A stretch of 64,000 nucleotides of DNA from Nocardia abscessus NBRC 100374 (GCF_000308455.1 NZ_BAFP01000049.1:1-64000); one strand, 5' to 3'. Shown: positions 36,546 to 45,939, counted from the first letter of the stretch. The notes: generated by a model from the sequence alone, not told the origin. Numbers and translations: made by a program.

Positions 36546-36861
36546 AACGCTCACCGCACGACCGTCCAGCGAGGGCGGCGCATGGCGCATCACCCACACG
36601 TACGACGAACCCACTGGCACCGGCGAGACCACCGCGCACAGTGACACCTACCACGGTCGGTTCACTCGGCTGGTCCCGCACGAGCAGGTGGTGCAAATCA
36701 TCGAGTTCGACCGACGACCCCGCGGCGACCGGCGAGCAGACCATCGCCCTCCACGCCGAGACCGGCACCGATGTCGACGCGGTGCACGACGGCTGCCGAA
36801 CACAATCGCGGCCGAAGACAACGAACCGGGCAAGCCGAGTTCGGCCGAGGCGGCACGCTGA
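36546..36861 (+). pseudogene. Decayed SRPBCC/AHSA1-type protein gene
   Basis: Pieces of one SRPBCC (START-like, activator of Hsp90 homologue) protein appear in order but in changing frames: NAHRTTVQ, then GGAWRITHTY and SDTYHGRFTRLVPHEQVVQ, a shift, DDPAATGEQTIALHAETGTD and VDAVHDG, another shift, and NTIAAEDNEPGKPSS before a stop. The segment expected between the first two pieces is missing. At least two frameshifts and a deletion make it non-functional. The 481-bp gap (36432-36912) holds nothing else that I recognise. Confidence 0.75.
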
Positions 36862-36912
36862 TCGGTAGCGGGGTGATGGCGACCATCCGCACCCGTGCCT
36901 ACAGTGGGATGG

Positions 36913-38076
36913 ATGTCGCCGATGGACGAGAGGCACCCGTCCACCGTCTCCGACTGGGACGACGCGCGACGCCGAACTCGGCTGCGGGACACCAGCCCGG
37001 GGCACGGGTGGGAGACGTTGCGCCGCACCAGGGTGACGCTGCTTCGGGTGGCCGCACTGCTGCTGGCCGGACTCGTGGTGTTCGCGCAGTACTTGAAGTA
37101 CGACGTCGCGCCGGAACAGGCGCGGCTGGCGCGCACCGAGCCGGCCATCCTGCCCGTCGCCCCGCCGGTGGACCCGCAGAACTGGGACACCGTCGTGGTG
37201 GACCTGGTCGGGCTCGGTGGGCTCGACGCCAGTGACACCGCCGCCGCGCTGCCCGCACTGCGCAGAATGGGCATGGTGTGGGCGATCCGCTACGACAACC
37301 AAGGTCTCGACACGAAGGTGATCGCCGACCTCGTCGTCCGCGCCGCCGAGCTGTCCGGGCTGCGGAACGTCGTGCTCGTCGGGCACAGCATGGGCGGTGT
37401 GATCGCGCTGGAGGTGGCCGAGCACATCCACCGCGAGAGCGACCGGCGGTTGGTCGGGGTGATCCTGGACTGCACGCCGGTCGACCTGAACGCCGTGCGC
37501 CCCGAGAGCCGCGGCCGCGGTGAGGACATGTTGCGCTGGATGGGCTGGCTGCCCGGCGCCAGGGAGAGCCGCACGCTGCGGCTGGCCGTGGAGACCTACG
37601 CTCGCCGGGACCAGTTCCTCGATCGCGGCGACGGGCTGCCCGGCATCCGGCTCGGCAAGCTGGGCGCGGTGCTCGGGCAGGTGATGCGAGAGAAGATCGT
37701 CTCCCGCGATGCCGCGAGCAACGGTTTGATCGAGTCGCAATTCACCGCCATCGTGGCCGGTGGCGCGACGGACGATCTGCGCACCCTGGCCGAACCGGTG
37801 GCCGGGAAACCCCCGCCCGCCATCGTTTTGATCCGGCCGCGCGACGCGAGCGCCGACCGCGTGGTCGACGTCGAGTACTCCCACCGGGTGCTGATCGAGC
37901 GGTCCGGCGGAGTGGACGGCACGCTGCTGGTGGTGCTCGCGCGAAACACCGGGCACGCCAACCCGATGCAGCGCCCCCGGGAATACAACACGGTGATCGA
38001 GCAGCAGATCCTGCCGTTCGTGCAGCGCTATCAGGAGCAGGTCCGGTCGACCATGGTGGCAGCGCCGCCCCGCTGA
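36913..38076 (+). CDS. Membrane-anchored alpha/beta hydrolase
   Basis: A 387-residue protein with a cytoplasmic basic N-terminus, one membrane helix (about residues 41-60) and an extracytoplasmic alpha/beta hydrolase domain. The nucleophile elbow is VLVGHSMGGVIAL, and the likely catalytic His lies in ARNTGHANPM near the C-terminus. It may be a lipase or esterase facing the cell envelope; the substrate is unknown. ATG at 36913 is used, with ATG at 36922 as alternative. It has the same orientation as the following ABC operon, 64 bp apart, but a functional link is not evident. Confidence 0.8.
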   Translation: MSPMDERHPSTVSDWDDARRRTRLRDTSPGHGWETLRRTRVTLLRVAALLLAGLVVFAQYLKYDVAPEQARLARTEPAILPVAPPVDPQNWDTVVVDLVGLGGLDASDTAAALPALRRMGMVWAIRYDNQGLDTKVIADLVVRAAELSGLRNVVLVGHSMGGVIALEVAEHIHRESDRRLVGVILDCTPVDLNAVRPESRGRGEDMLRWMGWLPGARESRTLRLAVETYARRDQFLDRGDGLPGIRLGKLGAVLGQVMREKIVSRDAASNGLIESQFTAIVAGGATDDLRTLAEPVAGKPPPAIVLIRPRDASADRVVDVEYSHRVLIERSGGVDGTLLVVLARNTGHANPMQRPREYNTVIEQQILPFVQRYQEQVRSTMVAAPPR

Positions 38077-38140
38077 CGGGATTCGAACCAGGCTGAGACA
38101 AACCGTTCTCCGGGCGGTCCGGGCTTGCTGTAATTCGCCT

Positions 38141-39232
38141 ATGTTCCGACCCAGCACGTTCCGGTCCGGCCGCAGCGGCCGCACGACCGCCGCATTGCTC
38201 GCCGTGGCAACCGTTGCGACTCTCGGACTCACCGGCTGCACGAAGGACGACGAGCCGGTCGGTCCCACTGCCGACGGACCACTGCCGACCGAGATCCCCG
38301 CAGGCACCACACTGGTGGCCGCCGACCAGTCCGAGCGCTTGCAGTCCGTGCTGCGGCTCTCCGGGGAGCTCGACAAGCTCCCGTTCAAGGTGGAGTTCGC
38401 CAACTTCGTCGGCGGGCCCGCCATCCTCGAGGCGTTCCGCGCGGGCGCCGCCGACGTGGCCCAGGTCGGCGACGTCCCGCCGATCCACGCGCTGGTGGCC
38501 GGGCAGGACGTCCCCATCGTCGCGTCCTATCAGACCAGCACCACCGCCCTGAAACTCGCGGTGGCGCCGGGCAAATCGGTGCCGAAGCTGGCGGATCTGA
38601 AGGGTAAGAAGATCGCCTACGCCGAGGGCACGGCCCAGCAGGCGGCCGTGCTGCGCGCCATCGACAAGGCCGGGCTCACCACCTCCGACGTGCAGTTGGT
38701 CCGGCTGCAATTGGCCGAGTTCCTCGACGCCGTGCGCACCGGCCAGGTCGACGTCGCGCCGCTGATCGAGCCGAACGTCACCCGCTTCCTGCGCACGCCG
38801 GGCACATCGCTGGTTCCGGACGCCGAGACCGACGGCATCTACGGTGGCCTCGCCTACCTGTACGCCCGCCGCGCCGTCGTGCGGGATCCGGCCAAGGCGG
38901 CCGCCACCCGCGCGCTCGTCGGCGCGTTCGTCCGGGCCTACCAGTGGGCCAACACCCACCCGGAGGAGTGGGCACGCCGGTACTACGTGGAGAACCAGAA
39001 GGTCAGCGCCGACGACGCGAAGCGCATCGTGGAATCGCTGGGCACCTACGTGTTCCCGCATCTGGACCAGCAGCTCGTCGACCGTCAGCAGGCCACCATC
39101 GACGCCATCGCCGAGGCGGGTGAGCTGCCCAAGAAGGTGCGCGCGTCCAACGGCTTCGACCTGCGTTTCGACGCCGCGGTCACCGAGGCCGTCACCGCGA
39201 GCGGCGCGTCGTTCGAGCCGAAGGCACGCTGA
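38141..39232 (+). CDS. SsuA-like ABC substrate-binding lipoprotein
   Basis: Periplasmic-type binding protein for sulfonates or related compounds (SsuA/TauA/NMT1 family). The 363-residue protein has a lipoprotein signal with lipobox LTGC (Cys33) and the family blocks ILEAFRAGAADVAQVGDVPP, LKGKKIAYAEGTAQQA and DVAPLIEPNV. It delivers substrate to the permease encoded next; its stop overlaps the permease ATG by one base (TGATG). Together with the downstream FMN monooxygenase, the operon points to uptake and desulfonation of an organosulfur compound. Confidence 0.9.
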   Translation: MFRPSTFRSGRSGRTTAALLAVATVATLGLTGCTKDDEPVGPTADGPLPTEIPAGTTLVAADQSERLQSVLRLSGELDKLPFKVEFANFVGGPAILEAFRAGAADVAQVGDVPPIHALVAGQDVPIVASYQTSTTALKLAVAPGKSVPKLADLKGKKIAYAEGTAQQAAVLRAIDKAGLTTSDVQLVRLQLAEFLDAVRTGQVDVAPLIEPNVTRFLRTPGTSLVPDAETDGIYGGLAYLYARRAVVRDPAKAAATRALVGAFVRAYQWANTHPEEWARRYYVENQKVSADDAKRIVESLGTYVFPHLDQQLVDRQQATIDAIAEAGELPKKVRASNGFDLRFDAAVTEAVTASGASFEPKAR

Positions 39233-40095
39233 TGGTGACGCTGGACGCCGCGGTGCTGCGCCGCATCGGCCTCGGCCGTTCCGGATCGGAGCCGGTACTG
39301 GCCACGCGCAAACCGGCCCGGCCGCGCCTGGGGCCGGGCCGTCCGATCCCGTTCGGCCTCGCGCTGGGGCCGACGCTGCTGATCGCCGCGTGGGTGGCCG
39401 GATCCGCCTCGGGCACACTGGATACGGAAACCCTCCCCGCGCCATGGACGGTCGCTCGGACCGCCGGTGACCTGCTCGCCGACGGCCGGTTGCAGAGCAA
39501 CCTGCTGACCTCGGTGCAGCGCGCCGCGATCGGGCTCGGGCTCGGTGTCGCGATCGGCCTGGTGCTGGCGCTGCTGGCCGGGCTGAGCCGGCTCGGGGAA
39601 GCCCTGGTGGACGGGCCGATCCAGATCAAACGCGCCATTCCGACGCTCGCGCTGATCCCGCTGTTCATCGTGTGGTTCGGCATCGGCGAGGAGATGAAGC
39701 TGCTGGTGATCACCACCAGCGTGGCCGTCCCGATCTACCTGAACACGCACGCGCACCTGCGCAGCGTGGACGCCAGATACGTGGAGCTCGCCCAGACGGT
39801 GGGGCTGTCGCGATGGGGGTTCGTCCGCCGGATCGCGCTGCCCGGATCGCTGCCCGGCTTCTTCACCGGCCTGCGGCTGGCCGTCACCATCTCGTGGCTG
39901 GCGCTGGTCGTGGTGGAGCAGGTCAACGCCACCAGCGGCATCGGATACCTCATGACCCAGGCCCGCACCTACGGCCAGATCGACATCATCGTGGTCGGCC
40001 TGGTGATCTACGGCCTGCTCGGCCTGTTCGGCGACATCCTGGTGCGCGCCGCGGAAAGGAAGGCGCTGTCATGGCGGCAGACACTCGGGGACTGA
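39232..40095 (+). CDS. SsuC-like ABC transporter permease
   Basis: Inner-membrane subunit of the sulfonate/nitrate/taurine ABC importer family. The 287-residue protein has six predicted helices after a basic, disordered N-terminus of about 40 residues. The cytoplasmic EAA-type loop reads YVELAQTVGLSRWGFVRRI, followed by LPGSLPGFFTGLR. It overlaps the binding-protein gene by one base and the ATPase gene by 25 bp, so the three are tightly coupled. Confidence 0.92.
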   Translation: MVTLDAAVLRRIGLGRSGSEPVLATRKPARPRLGPGRPIPFGLALGPTLLIAAWVAGSASGTLDTETLPAPWTVARTAGDLLADGRLQSNLLTSVQRAAIGLGLGVAIGLVLALLAGLSRLGEALVDGPIQIKRAIPTLALIPLFIVWFGIGEEMKLLVITTSVAVPIYLNTHAHLRSVDARYVELAQTVGLSRWGFVRRIALPGSLPGFFTGLRLAVTISWLALVVVEQVNATSGIGYLMTQARTYGQIDIIVVGLVIYGLLGLFGDILVRAAERKALSWRQTLGD

Positions 40096-40823
40096 ACGTC
40101 GTGCGCACCCGGCGGCTGCGCCGCGGCTTCGGCGACCGGGTCGTGCTGCGCGACCTCGACCTGGACATCGCCCGCGGCGAATTCGTCGCGCTGCTCGGCC
40201 GCAGCGGTTCGGGCAAGAGCACGCTGTTGCGGGCACTGGCCGAATTGGATTACGACGTGCCGGGCTCCGGTGAATTGAGCGTGCCCACCGAGCGCTCCGT
40301 GGTGTTCCAGGACTCCCGGTTGCTGCCCTGGGCGCGGGTGCTGGAGAACGTGACCCTCGGCCTCAGCGGGCCGGACTCGGCCGGTCGCGGTCGCGCGGCG
40401 CTGGCCGAAGTCGGGCTCGCCGGACGGGAGAAAGCCTGGCCCAAGGAACTGTCCGGCGGCGAACAACAGCGCGTCGCCCTGGCACGTTCGCTGGTCCGCG
40501 AGCCCGAGCTGCTGCTGGCGGACGAACCGTTCGGCGCGCTGGACGCGCTGACCAGGATCAAGATGCACGCGCTGCTGGAGGACCTGTGCGCGAAGCACCG
40601 GCCCGCCGTCCTGCTGGTGACCCACGATGTGGACGAGGCGGTGCTGCTCGCCGACCGCGTCCTGGTGCTCGACGACGGGCGCATCGCGGTGGACCAGCGC
40701 ATCGATCTGGAACGTCCCCGCCGCCATGGCGATCCCGCGTTCCTGCGGCACCGATCCCTGCTGCTGGCCAGCCTGGGCGTCGACGTCGCGGACGCGCCCA
40801 CCGACGAGAAGAAAGCCTCATGA
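40071..40823 (+). CDS. SsuB-like ABC transporter ATPase
   Basis: ATP-binding subunit of the importer, 250 residues. Walker A is GRSGSGKST (residues 43-51), the Q-loop VFQDSRLLPW, the signature ELSGGEQQRVALARSL, Walker B LLLADEP and the switch His in LLVTHDVDEA. The ATG has GGAAAGGAAGG upstream and lies inside the 3' end of the permease gene. Its stop overlaps the monooxygenase start (ATGA). Confidence 0.94.
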   Translation: MAADTRGLNVVRTRRLRRGFGDRVVLRDLDLDIARGEFVALLGRSGSGKSTLLRALAELDYDVPGSGELSVPTERSVVFQDSRLLPWARVLENVTLGLSGPDSAGRGRAALAEVGLAGREKAWPKELSGGEQQRVALARSLVREPELLLADEPFGALDALTRIKMHALLEDLCAKHRPAVLLVTHDVDEAVLLADRVLVLDDGRIAVDQRIDLERPRRHGDPAFLRHRSLLLASLGVDVADAPTDEKKAS

Positions 40824-42169
40824 CCGCACCGCGCCAACTCAGCCTCAACGCCTTCATCTATCCCTCCGGCCACCACGAGGCCGCCTGGCGGCATCCGTGG
40901 AGCAGCCCGGAGCGAATCTACGACGTCGCCTACTACCAGGAGATCGGCCGCACCGCCGAAGCCGCGAAGCTGGACGCGGTGTTCTTCGCCGACGGCCCCG
41001 CCCTGCGCACCGAGGTCAAGCACAACGCGGCCGCCGGCCTGGAGCCGATCACCCTGCTCACCGCGATCGCCACGGCGACCACGCATCTCGGCCTGATCGC
41101 CACCGCGTCGACCACCTACTACGAGCCCTACAACCTGGCCAGGCTGTTCTCCACGCTGGACCACATCTCCGGCGGCCGCGCGGGCTGGAACATCGTCACC
41201 ACCGGCACCGATCTCGCCGCGGCCAACTTCGGCCTGGACAAACACCCCGACCACGCCGAACGGTACGCGCGGGCACGGGAATTCGTCGACGCCGTGCTCG
41301 CGCTGTGGAACAGCTGGGAGGACGACGCGATCGTCCTGGACCGAGCTTCCGGCGTGTACGCCGACGCGGAGAAGATCCACCGGATCGACTTCGAAGGCGA
41401 GTACTTGCGGGTGCGCGGGCCGTTCAACGCGCCACGCACCCCGCAGGGCCACCCCGTGCTGGTGCAGGCGGGCTCGTCGAACGACGGCCGGGCGTTCGCG
41501 GGCAAGTACGCCGAGGCGATCTTCACCGCGCATCAGCGCCTCAGCGACGCTCAGGCGTTCTACGCCGACATCAAGGGGCGGGCCCGCGGCTTCGGGCGCG
41601 ACCCCGAGCACGTCAAGATCCTGCCCGGGATCAGCCCGTTCATCGCCGACACCAAGGCGGCGGCCAAGAAACTCGAACGGGAGTTCAATGAACTCACCGT
41701 GCCGGAGTACGGATTGACGCAACTCGAGAGCATCGTCGGCATCAGCCTGCGGCACCTGCCGCTGGACGAGCCGATTCCCGTCGAATTGTTCGACACGGCA
41801 GGCGATGTCACCGACAACGCACAGAGCCGGTTGCAGGTGGTGGCGGGCATCGTGCAGCGGGAACGGCCGACCGTGCGTGGCCTGCTGCACCGTCTCGCCG
41901 GTGCGCGCGGGCACCGCATGTTCGCCGGAACCCCCGAGCAGGTCGCCGACACCATCGAGGAATGGTTCCGGGGCGGCGCCGCCGACGGCTTCAACGTGAT
42001 GCCGCCGTACTACCCGGGCGGACTGGAGATCTTCGCCGAGACGGTCGTGCCGATCCTGCAGGAGCGCGGACTGTTCCGCACCGAATACACCGGCACCACC
42101 CTGCGCGACCACTTCGGCCTGCCCCGCCCCGACAGCCGCTTCGCCCGGCAGGCCGCGCTCACCCGGTGA
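40820..42169 (+). CDS. FMNH2-dependent monooxygenase, NtaA/SnaA/DszA family
   Basis: A 449-residue bacterial-luciferase-like flavin monooxygenase. Family features are the N-terminal LSLNAFIYPSGHHEAAWRHP, DAVFFADGPAL, LSTLDHISGGRAGWNIVTT and HPVLVQAGSS. Relatives oxidise nitrilotriacetate, sulfones, sulfonates or thioethers, using FMNH2 supplied by a separate reductase, which is not encoded nearby. Coupled to the ABC importer by a four-base overlap, so it probably acts on the imported organosulfur compound to release sulfite for growth. Exact substrate unknown. Confidence 0.9.
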   Translation: MTAPRQLSLNAFIYPSGHHEAAWRHPWSSPERIYDVAYYQEIGRTAEAAKLDAVFFADGPALRTEVKHNAAAGLEPITLLTAIATATTHLGLIATASTTYYEPYNLARLFSTLDHISGGRAGWNIVTTGTDLAAANFGLDKHPDHAERYARAREFVDAVLALWNSWEDDAIVLDRASGVYADAEKIHRIDFEGEYLRVRGPFNAPRTPQGHPVLVQAGSSNDGRAFAGKYAEAIFTAHQRLSDAQAFYADIKGRARGFGRDPEHVKILPGISPFIADTKAAAKKLEREFNELTVPEYGLTQLESIVGISLRHLPLDEPIPVELFDTAGDVTDNAQSRLQVVAGIVQRERPTVRGLLHRLAGARGHRMFAGTPEQVADTIEEWFRGGAADGFNVMPPYYPGGLEIFAETVVPILQERGLFRTEYTGTTLRDHFGLPRPDSRFARQAALTR

Positions 42170-42653
42170 GCGGCGCCGCCGACACCGACTGTCCCACCTG
42201 GTCACCGGCACACCGGGCCGTCTGCCGCAGGACGGCGCCGGTGCGCACCTTGGGCCGTACACGCGCCCGGAGCGGGGTCGGTCGGCGCCGCGTCGCGGAC
42301 CATGCGAATGACCGGCTCCGGCGTGCGCGAATATCGCGGAGTCCGATGGGCTTCGCCGAATCGTGCAAGGGGCGGCCTGTACGGAGGGCGGCGGTCACCG
42401 TGCGACGCCGTGACGAGTGGCGGCGGGCTGCTGCCGTTGTCCATCGCGGGCATGGGGCGTGCCGCGGACGAGCCGACTCCGTTCGTTCCGGAGGCGCGGG
42501 CTTCGCCGGAGTGACGGACGGTGTTCGGCATGCTTCCCCGACAGCGGTTTCGGGCGGTCGGCGACCGGTTGGGGCAGCGCTCGGCGGGCGGACTCGGGAC
42601 CTTCCGGGCAGTTCCCGCCGATCGGCGGCGCGGCGGTGAACGAACGATCTGCC
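42170..42653. other. Non-coding gap, nothing recognised
   Basis: The 484 bp between the monooxygenase and MFS genes contain open frames on both strands, but none has a good ribosome site, a family motif or convincing codon bias. No strong hairpin, repeat or operator was recognised. A promoter for the MFS gene is expected here. Confidence 0.5.
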
Positions 42654-43853
42654 ATGGTCGGTGAGGTCACGGGCCCGGTGCGGTTGCGGTCGCTGGCCTG
42701 GACCGTCTTCGTGCCGATGGTGGTGTACGGCATCGGGTCCGGCGCGGCGGCGCCGATGTACGCGCTGCGCGCGCTGGACCTGGGCGCGTCGGCCGGACTG
42801 GCGGGGGTCATCGTCGCGCTGTCCGGGTTGGGCATGGTGCTCACCGATCTGCCCGCGGGACGGGTCGTCGCGAGCATCGGGGAACGCGGCGCGATGGCGG
42901 TGGGTTCGGTGCTCGGGGCCGTCGGGGTGCTCGCGGCGATCGTCGCGCCGAGCGTCGGTGTGCTCGCGCTGGGCATGCTGCTCAACGGCGCGGCGGGCGC
43001 GGTGTGGGGCCTGGCTCGCCAGGCCTATCTCGTGGCGGTGGTGCCCGTGGGTGATCTCGGGCGCGCGATGTCGACGCTGGCCGGTTCGATGCGACTGGGC
43101 TTCTTCTGCGGACCGTTCCTCGGTGCGGCCGTGGTGCACTCGCTCGGGCCGAACGGTGCGCTGTGGGTGCAACTGGTGACCACGGTGATCTCCGGCGCGG
43201 CCATGGCGGCGATCCGATCGCCCGACGGATCGGGCGGGGCGGGCGCGCGGCATTCGCTGAGAGCGGTCGTGATCGAGCACCGCAGAACCCTCGGCACGCT
43301 CGGCCTGGCCGCGTTGCTGGTCGGCGCGGCACGGGCGGCGCGGCTGGCGCTGCTGCCGCTGTGGGCGGCGTACATCGGGTTGAGCGCGTCGACCACCAGT
43401 TTGGTGTTCGGCGTGGCGGGAGCGATGGACGTGCTGATGTCCTATCCGGCCGGGGTGTGGCTGGATCGCTACGGCAGGCGCGCTACCGGCGTGCCGTCGA
43501 TGATCCTGTTCGCCCTCGGTTTCGGCGCGCTGCCGTGCACGTCCTCGGTGCTCGGTCTCGGCTGCGCCGCCGGGCTGCTCGGACTCGCCAACGGAATGAG
43601 CAACGGGCTGATCATGACGGTCGGCGCCGATGTCGCACCCGACGGGCAGCGCGCGGAGTTCCTCGGCGCCTGGCGGCTCACCCACGACATCGGGATGTTC
43701 GCCGGTCCGGTGGCGGTCGGCGCGATCAGCGCCCTGACCGTGCTCGGCGGGGCGGCCGTCGCGCTCGCGCTCACCGCCGCTGCGGGCGCGTACACGATGC
43801 ACCGCTGGTTCCCCGGCGTTGTCCAGCCGCGGTCTCACGCAGAAGCCGGGTAG
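42654..43853 (+). CDS. MFS transporter of unknown substrate
   Basis: A 399-residue major facilitator with about 12 helices. Visible family loops are the motif-A-like LPAGRVVASIGERGAM between helices 2 and 3, and the repeat of this motif, YPAGVWLDRYGRRAT, in the second half. Most similar in layout to drug-exporter or YceI-type actinobacterial MFS proteins. ATG at 42654 is used; GTG at 42636 is an in-frame alternative. No regulator or enzyme gene is linked to it, so the cargo is unknown. The 18-bp repeat array follows its 3' end by about 100 bp. Confidence 0.83.
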   Translation: MVGEVTGPVRLRSLAWTVFVPMVVYGIGSGAAAPMYALRALDLGASAGLAGVIVALSGLGMVLTDLPAGRVVASIGERGAMAVGSVLGAVGVLAAIVAPSVGVLALGMLLNGAAGAVWGLARQAYLVAVVPVGDLGRAMSTLAGSMRLGFFCGPFLGAAVVHSLGPNGALWVQLVTTVISGAAMAAIRSPDGSGGAGARHSLRAVVIEHRRTLGTLGLAALLVGAARAARLALLPLWAAYIGLSASTTSLVFGVAGAMDVLMSYPAGVWLDRYGRRATGVPSMILFALGFGALPCTSSVLGLGCAAGLLGLANGMSNGLIMTVGADVAPDGQRAEFLGAWRLTHDIGMFAGPVAVGAISALTVLGGAAVALALTAAAGAYTMHRWFPGVVQPRSHAEAG

Positions 43854-43950
43854 GCGCTGCACCGGACCGGTCGCGGCCGAAGCCGAAACACGCCTTGCGT
43901 GACGGCGGGAGTTGATGCGCGCCTTGGCCGCGGAACGTCGCCGGCGGCGG

Positions 43951-44202
43951 TTCGCGGATCTGCGGCAGCTCACGGACCGGCGGCAGTTTGCGGATGGGCA
44001 GCAGTTTGCGGATGGGCGGCGGCTCACGGACCGGCAGCGGCTCACGGACCGGCGGCGGCTCGCGGATGGGCGGCGGTTCGCGGATGGTCGGCGGTTAGCA
44101 GACGGGCGGCGGTTCGCAGACGGGCGGCGGCTCACGGACCGGCGGCGGTTCGCAGATCGGCAGCGGCTCGCAGACCGGCCGCGGTTCGCAGATCGGCGGC
44201 AG
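43951..44202. repeat. Array of fourteen 18-bp tandem units next to bioQ
   Basis: Fourteen contiguous 18-bp units (typical TTCGCGGATGGGCGGCGG, with alternating CTCACGGACCGG variants) run from 43951 to 44202, two bases short of the bioQ stop codon. As the unit is 18 bp, any frame gives a hexapeptide repeat: FADGRR/LTDRRR on the plus strand, and CEPPPV/REPPPI on the minus strand, where a stop interrupts it. No ribosome site or conserved flanks support translation. It fills most of the gap 43854-44204. Confidence 0.92.
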
Positions 44203-44204
44203 GA

Positions 44205-44789
44205 TCAGCGGACGCGGGTGCCGAGCAGGTGGCGCACGCCCGCGACGAACAGTTGCAGGCCGAAGTCGAATCGGGCTGTGGCGTCCGGGGTTTCCGCCAG
44301 CGGCGACGCGTCGTCGGGGAGGGCGCCCGCGGAGTCCATCTGCATCCTCGACTGCTCGTCCACGGTCTCGCCGAGGACGTAGTAGAGCAGGGTGAACGCC
44401 GTCAGTTCGGCCTCCTGGCGCGGCATTCCCGCGCGAATCACCGCGCTCACCAGACGTTCTCGGCCCTTGCTGGTGGTGAGCCGGGAAGCGTATGTCGCCG
44501 AGACCAATTCGGCGCCGTCGCGATAGGCCAGTAGACAGTCGCGCAGCCGGTGGGCCAGTTCGGTGATCTGCCCGGACCATTCCTCGGCCTCGATCGGGTC
44601 CTCCATGGGCGCGAGAATCTTGTCCGCGACCGCGCCGAGCAGTGCCTGCTTGTTGGGGAAGTGCCAGTACAACGCTCCCGGCTGGACCTGAAGCGAGCCG
44701 GCCAGTCTGCGCATGGTGAGGTCGGCCAGGCCGTATCGGTCCAGAATCGCGATGGCGCCGTCGACCACGTCCGCCCGGTGCAGCTGCAC
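44205..44789 (-). CDS. bioQ: TetR-type biotin repressor BioQ
   Basis: A 194-residue TetR regulator divergent from bioB. Its HTH (about residues 8-55) has [20 protein letters not shown] and [14 protein letters not shown]. In corynebacteria and mycobacteria BioQ represses the biotin genes through a TGAAC-N3-GTTCA palindrome; exactly such a site lies in the bioQ/bioB gap and before bioA and bioF. Identification rests on that context as well as the fold. The GTG has AAGGA upstream. The C-terminal end abuts the 18-bp repeat array. Confidence 0.88.
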   Translation of the reverse strand: MQLHRADVVDGAIAILDRYGLADLTMRRLAGSLQVQPGALYWHFPNKQALLGAVADKILAPMEDPIEAEEWSGQITELAHRLRDCLLAYRDGAELVSATYASRLTTSKGRERLVSAVIRAGMPRQEAELTAFTLLYYVLGETVDEQSRMQMDSAGALPDDASPLAETPDATARFDFGLQLFVAGVRHLLGTRVR

Positions 44790-44838
44790 TCGATGTCCTT
44801 CCCGTCGTGCTTTGACTCACTCCTACCGCTACCCTAGC

Positions 44839-44853
44839 CTGAACACCGTTCAA
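44839..44853. promoter_or_regulatory. BioQ box between bioQ and bioB
   Basis: CTGAACACCGTTCAA contains the TGAAC-N3-GTTCA palindrome, 49 bp before the bioQ GTG and 39 bp before the bioB GTG, so it can control both directions. A TACCCT-like -10 element lies just upstream on the plus strand. Confidence 0.88.
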
Positions 44854-44892
44854 GTTGCACGGCCACCTCGGCCGGACGAAGGGATTCGTGCA

Positions 44893-45906
44893 GTGACCCA
44901 GGCACCGGTAGACACCGGCATTCTGTCGATCGCCCGCGAGCAGGTGCTCGAGCGCGGAGAGGGGCTGAACCAGGAGCAGACCCTCGAGGTGCTACGCCTC
45001 GGTGACGACCGGCTGGAGGAGTTGCTCGCCCTGGCCCACGAGGTGCGCATGAAGTGGTGCGGCCCCGAAGTCGAGGTCGAGGGCATCATCAGCCTCAAAA
45101 CCGGTGGCTGCCCCGAGGACTGCCACTTCTGCTCGCAGTCGGGCCTGTTCCAGTCCCCGGTGCGCGCCGCGTGGCTGGACATTCCGAGCCTGGTCGAGGC
45201 CGCCAAGCAGACCGCGAAGACCGGCGCCACCGAGTTCTGCATCGTGGCCGCCGTGCGCGGCCCGGACGAGCGCCTGATGGCGCAGGTGGCCGCGGGCGTC
45301 GAGGCGATCCGCAACGAGGTCGACATCCAGGTCGCCTGCTCGCTGGGCATGCTCACCCAGGAGCAGGTCGACCAACTGGCCGCCATGGGCGTGCACCGCT
45401 ACAACCACAACCTGGAGACCTCCCGGTCCTACTTCCCGAACGTGGTCACCACGCACAGCTGGGAAGAGCGCTGGGACACCCTGCGCATGGTCCGCGAAGC
45501 GGGCATGGAGGTCTGCTGCGGCGGCATCCTCGGGATGGGCGAGACGTTGGAGCAGCGCGCCGAGTTCGCGGCGAACCTGGCCGAACTCGAACCCGACGAG
45601 GTGCCGCTGAACTTCCTCAACCCGCGTCCGGGCACCCCGTTCGGCGACCTCGAGGTGCTGCCCGCGTCCGACGCGTTGCGCGCCGTCGCCGCGTTCCGGC
45701 TCGCGCTGCCGCGCACCATGCTGCGCTTCGCGGGCGGCCGCGAGATCACCCTGGGCGATCTCGGCGCCAAGCAGGGCATCCTGGGCGGCATCAACGCCGT
45801 CATCGTGGGCAACTACCTGACCACCCTCGGCCGACCGGCCGAACAGGACCTGGATCTGCTCGGTGAGCTGAAGATGCCGATCAAGGCGCTCAACGAAACA
45901 CTCTGA
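44893..45906 (+). CDS. bioB: Biotin synthase
   Basis: Radical SAM enzyme that inserts sulfur into dethiobiotin. The 337-residue protein has the radical SAM cysteines Cys73, Cys77 and Cys80 in [13 protein letters not shown], the YNHNLETS block with the Asn-His-Asn-Leu ligands, [10 protein letters not shown] and [10 protein letters not shown]. The GTG at 44893 follows AAGGGA. It starts the unit bioB-bsaP-DUF2567. It appears to be the actinobacterial type that works with a small iron-sulfur partner encoded directly downstream. Confidence 0.97.
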   Translation: MTQAPVDTGILSIAREQVLERGEGLNQEQTLEVLRLGDDRLEELLALAHEVRMKWCGPEVEVEGIISLKTGGCPEDCHFCSQSGLFQSPVRAAWLDIPSLVEAAKQTAKTGATEFCIVAAVRGPDERLMAQVAAGVEAIRNEVDIQVACSLGMLTQEQVDQLAAMGVHRYNHNLETSRSYFPNVVTTHSWEERWDTLRMVREAGMEVCCGGILGMGETLEQRAEFAANLAELEPDEVPLNFLNPRPGTPFGDLEVLPASDALRAVAAFRLALPRTMLRFAGGREITLGDLGAKQGILGGINAVIVGNYLTTLGRPAEQDLDLLGELKMPIKALNETL

Positions 45907-45939
45907 CCCGACTCGGTTGCGACGATGAGGCAGGCGAGC

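Noticed and set aside
43951..44202. CRISPR array
   Set aside because: Units are contiguous 18-bp repeats without spacers and there are no cas genes.
43912..44382. Hexapeptide-repeat protein encoded by the 18-bp array
   Set aside because: It would overlap bioQ antisense by about 180 bp, lacks a ribosome site, and the hexapeptide follows automatically from an 18-bp unit.
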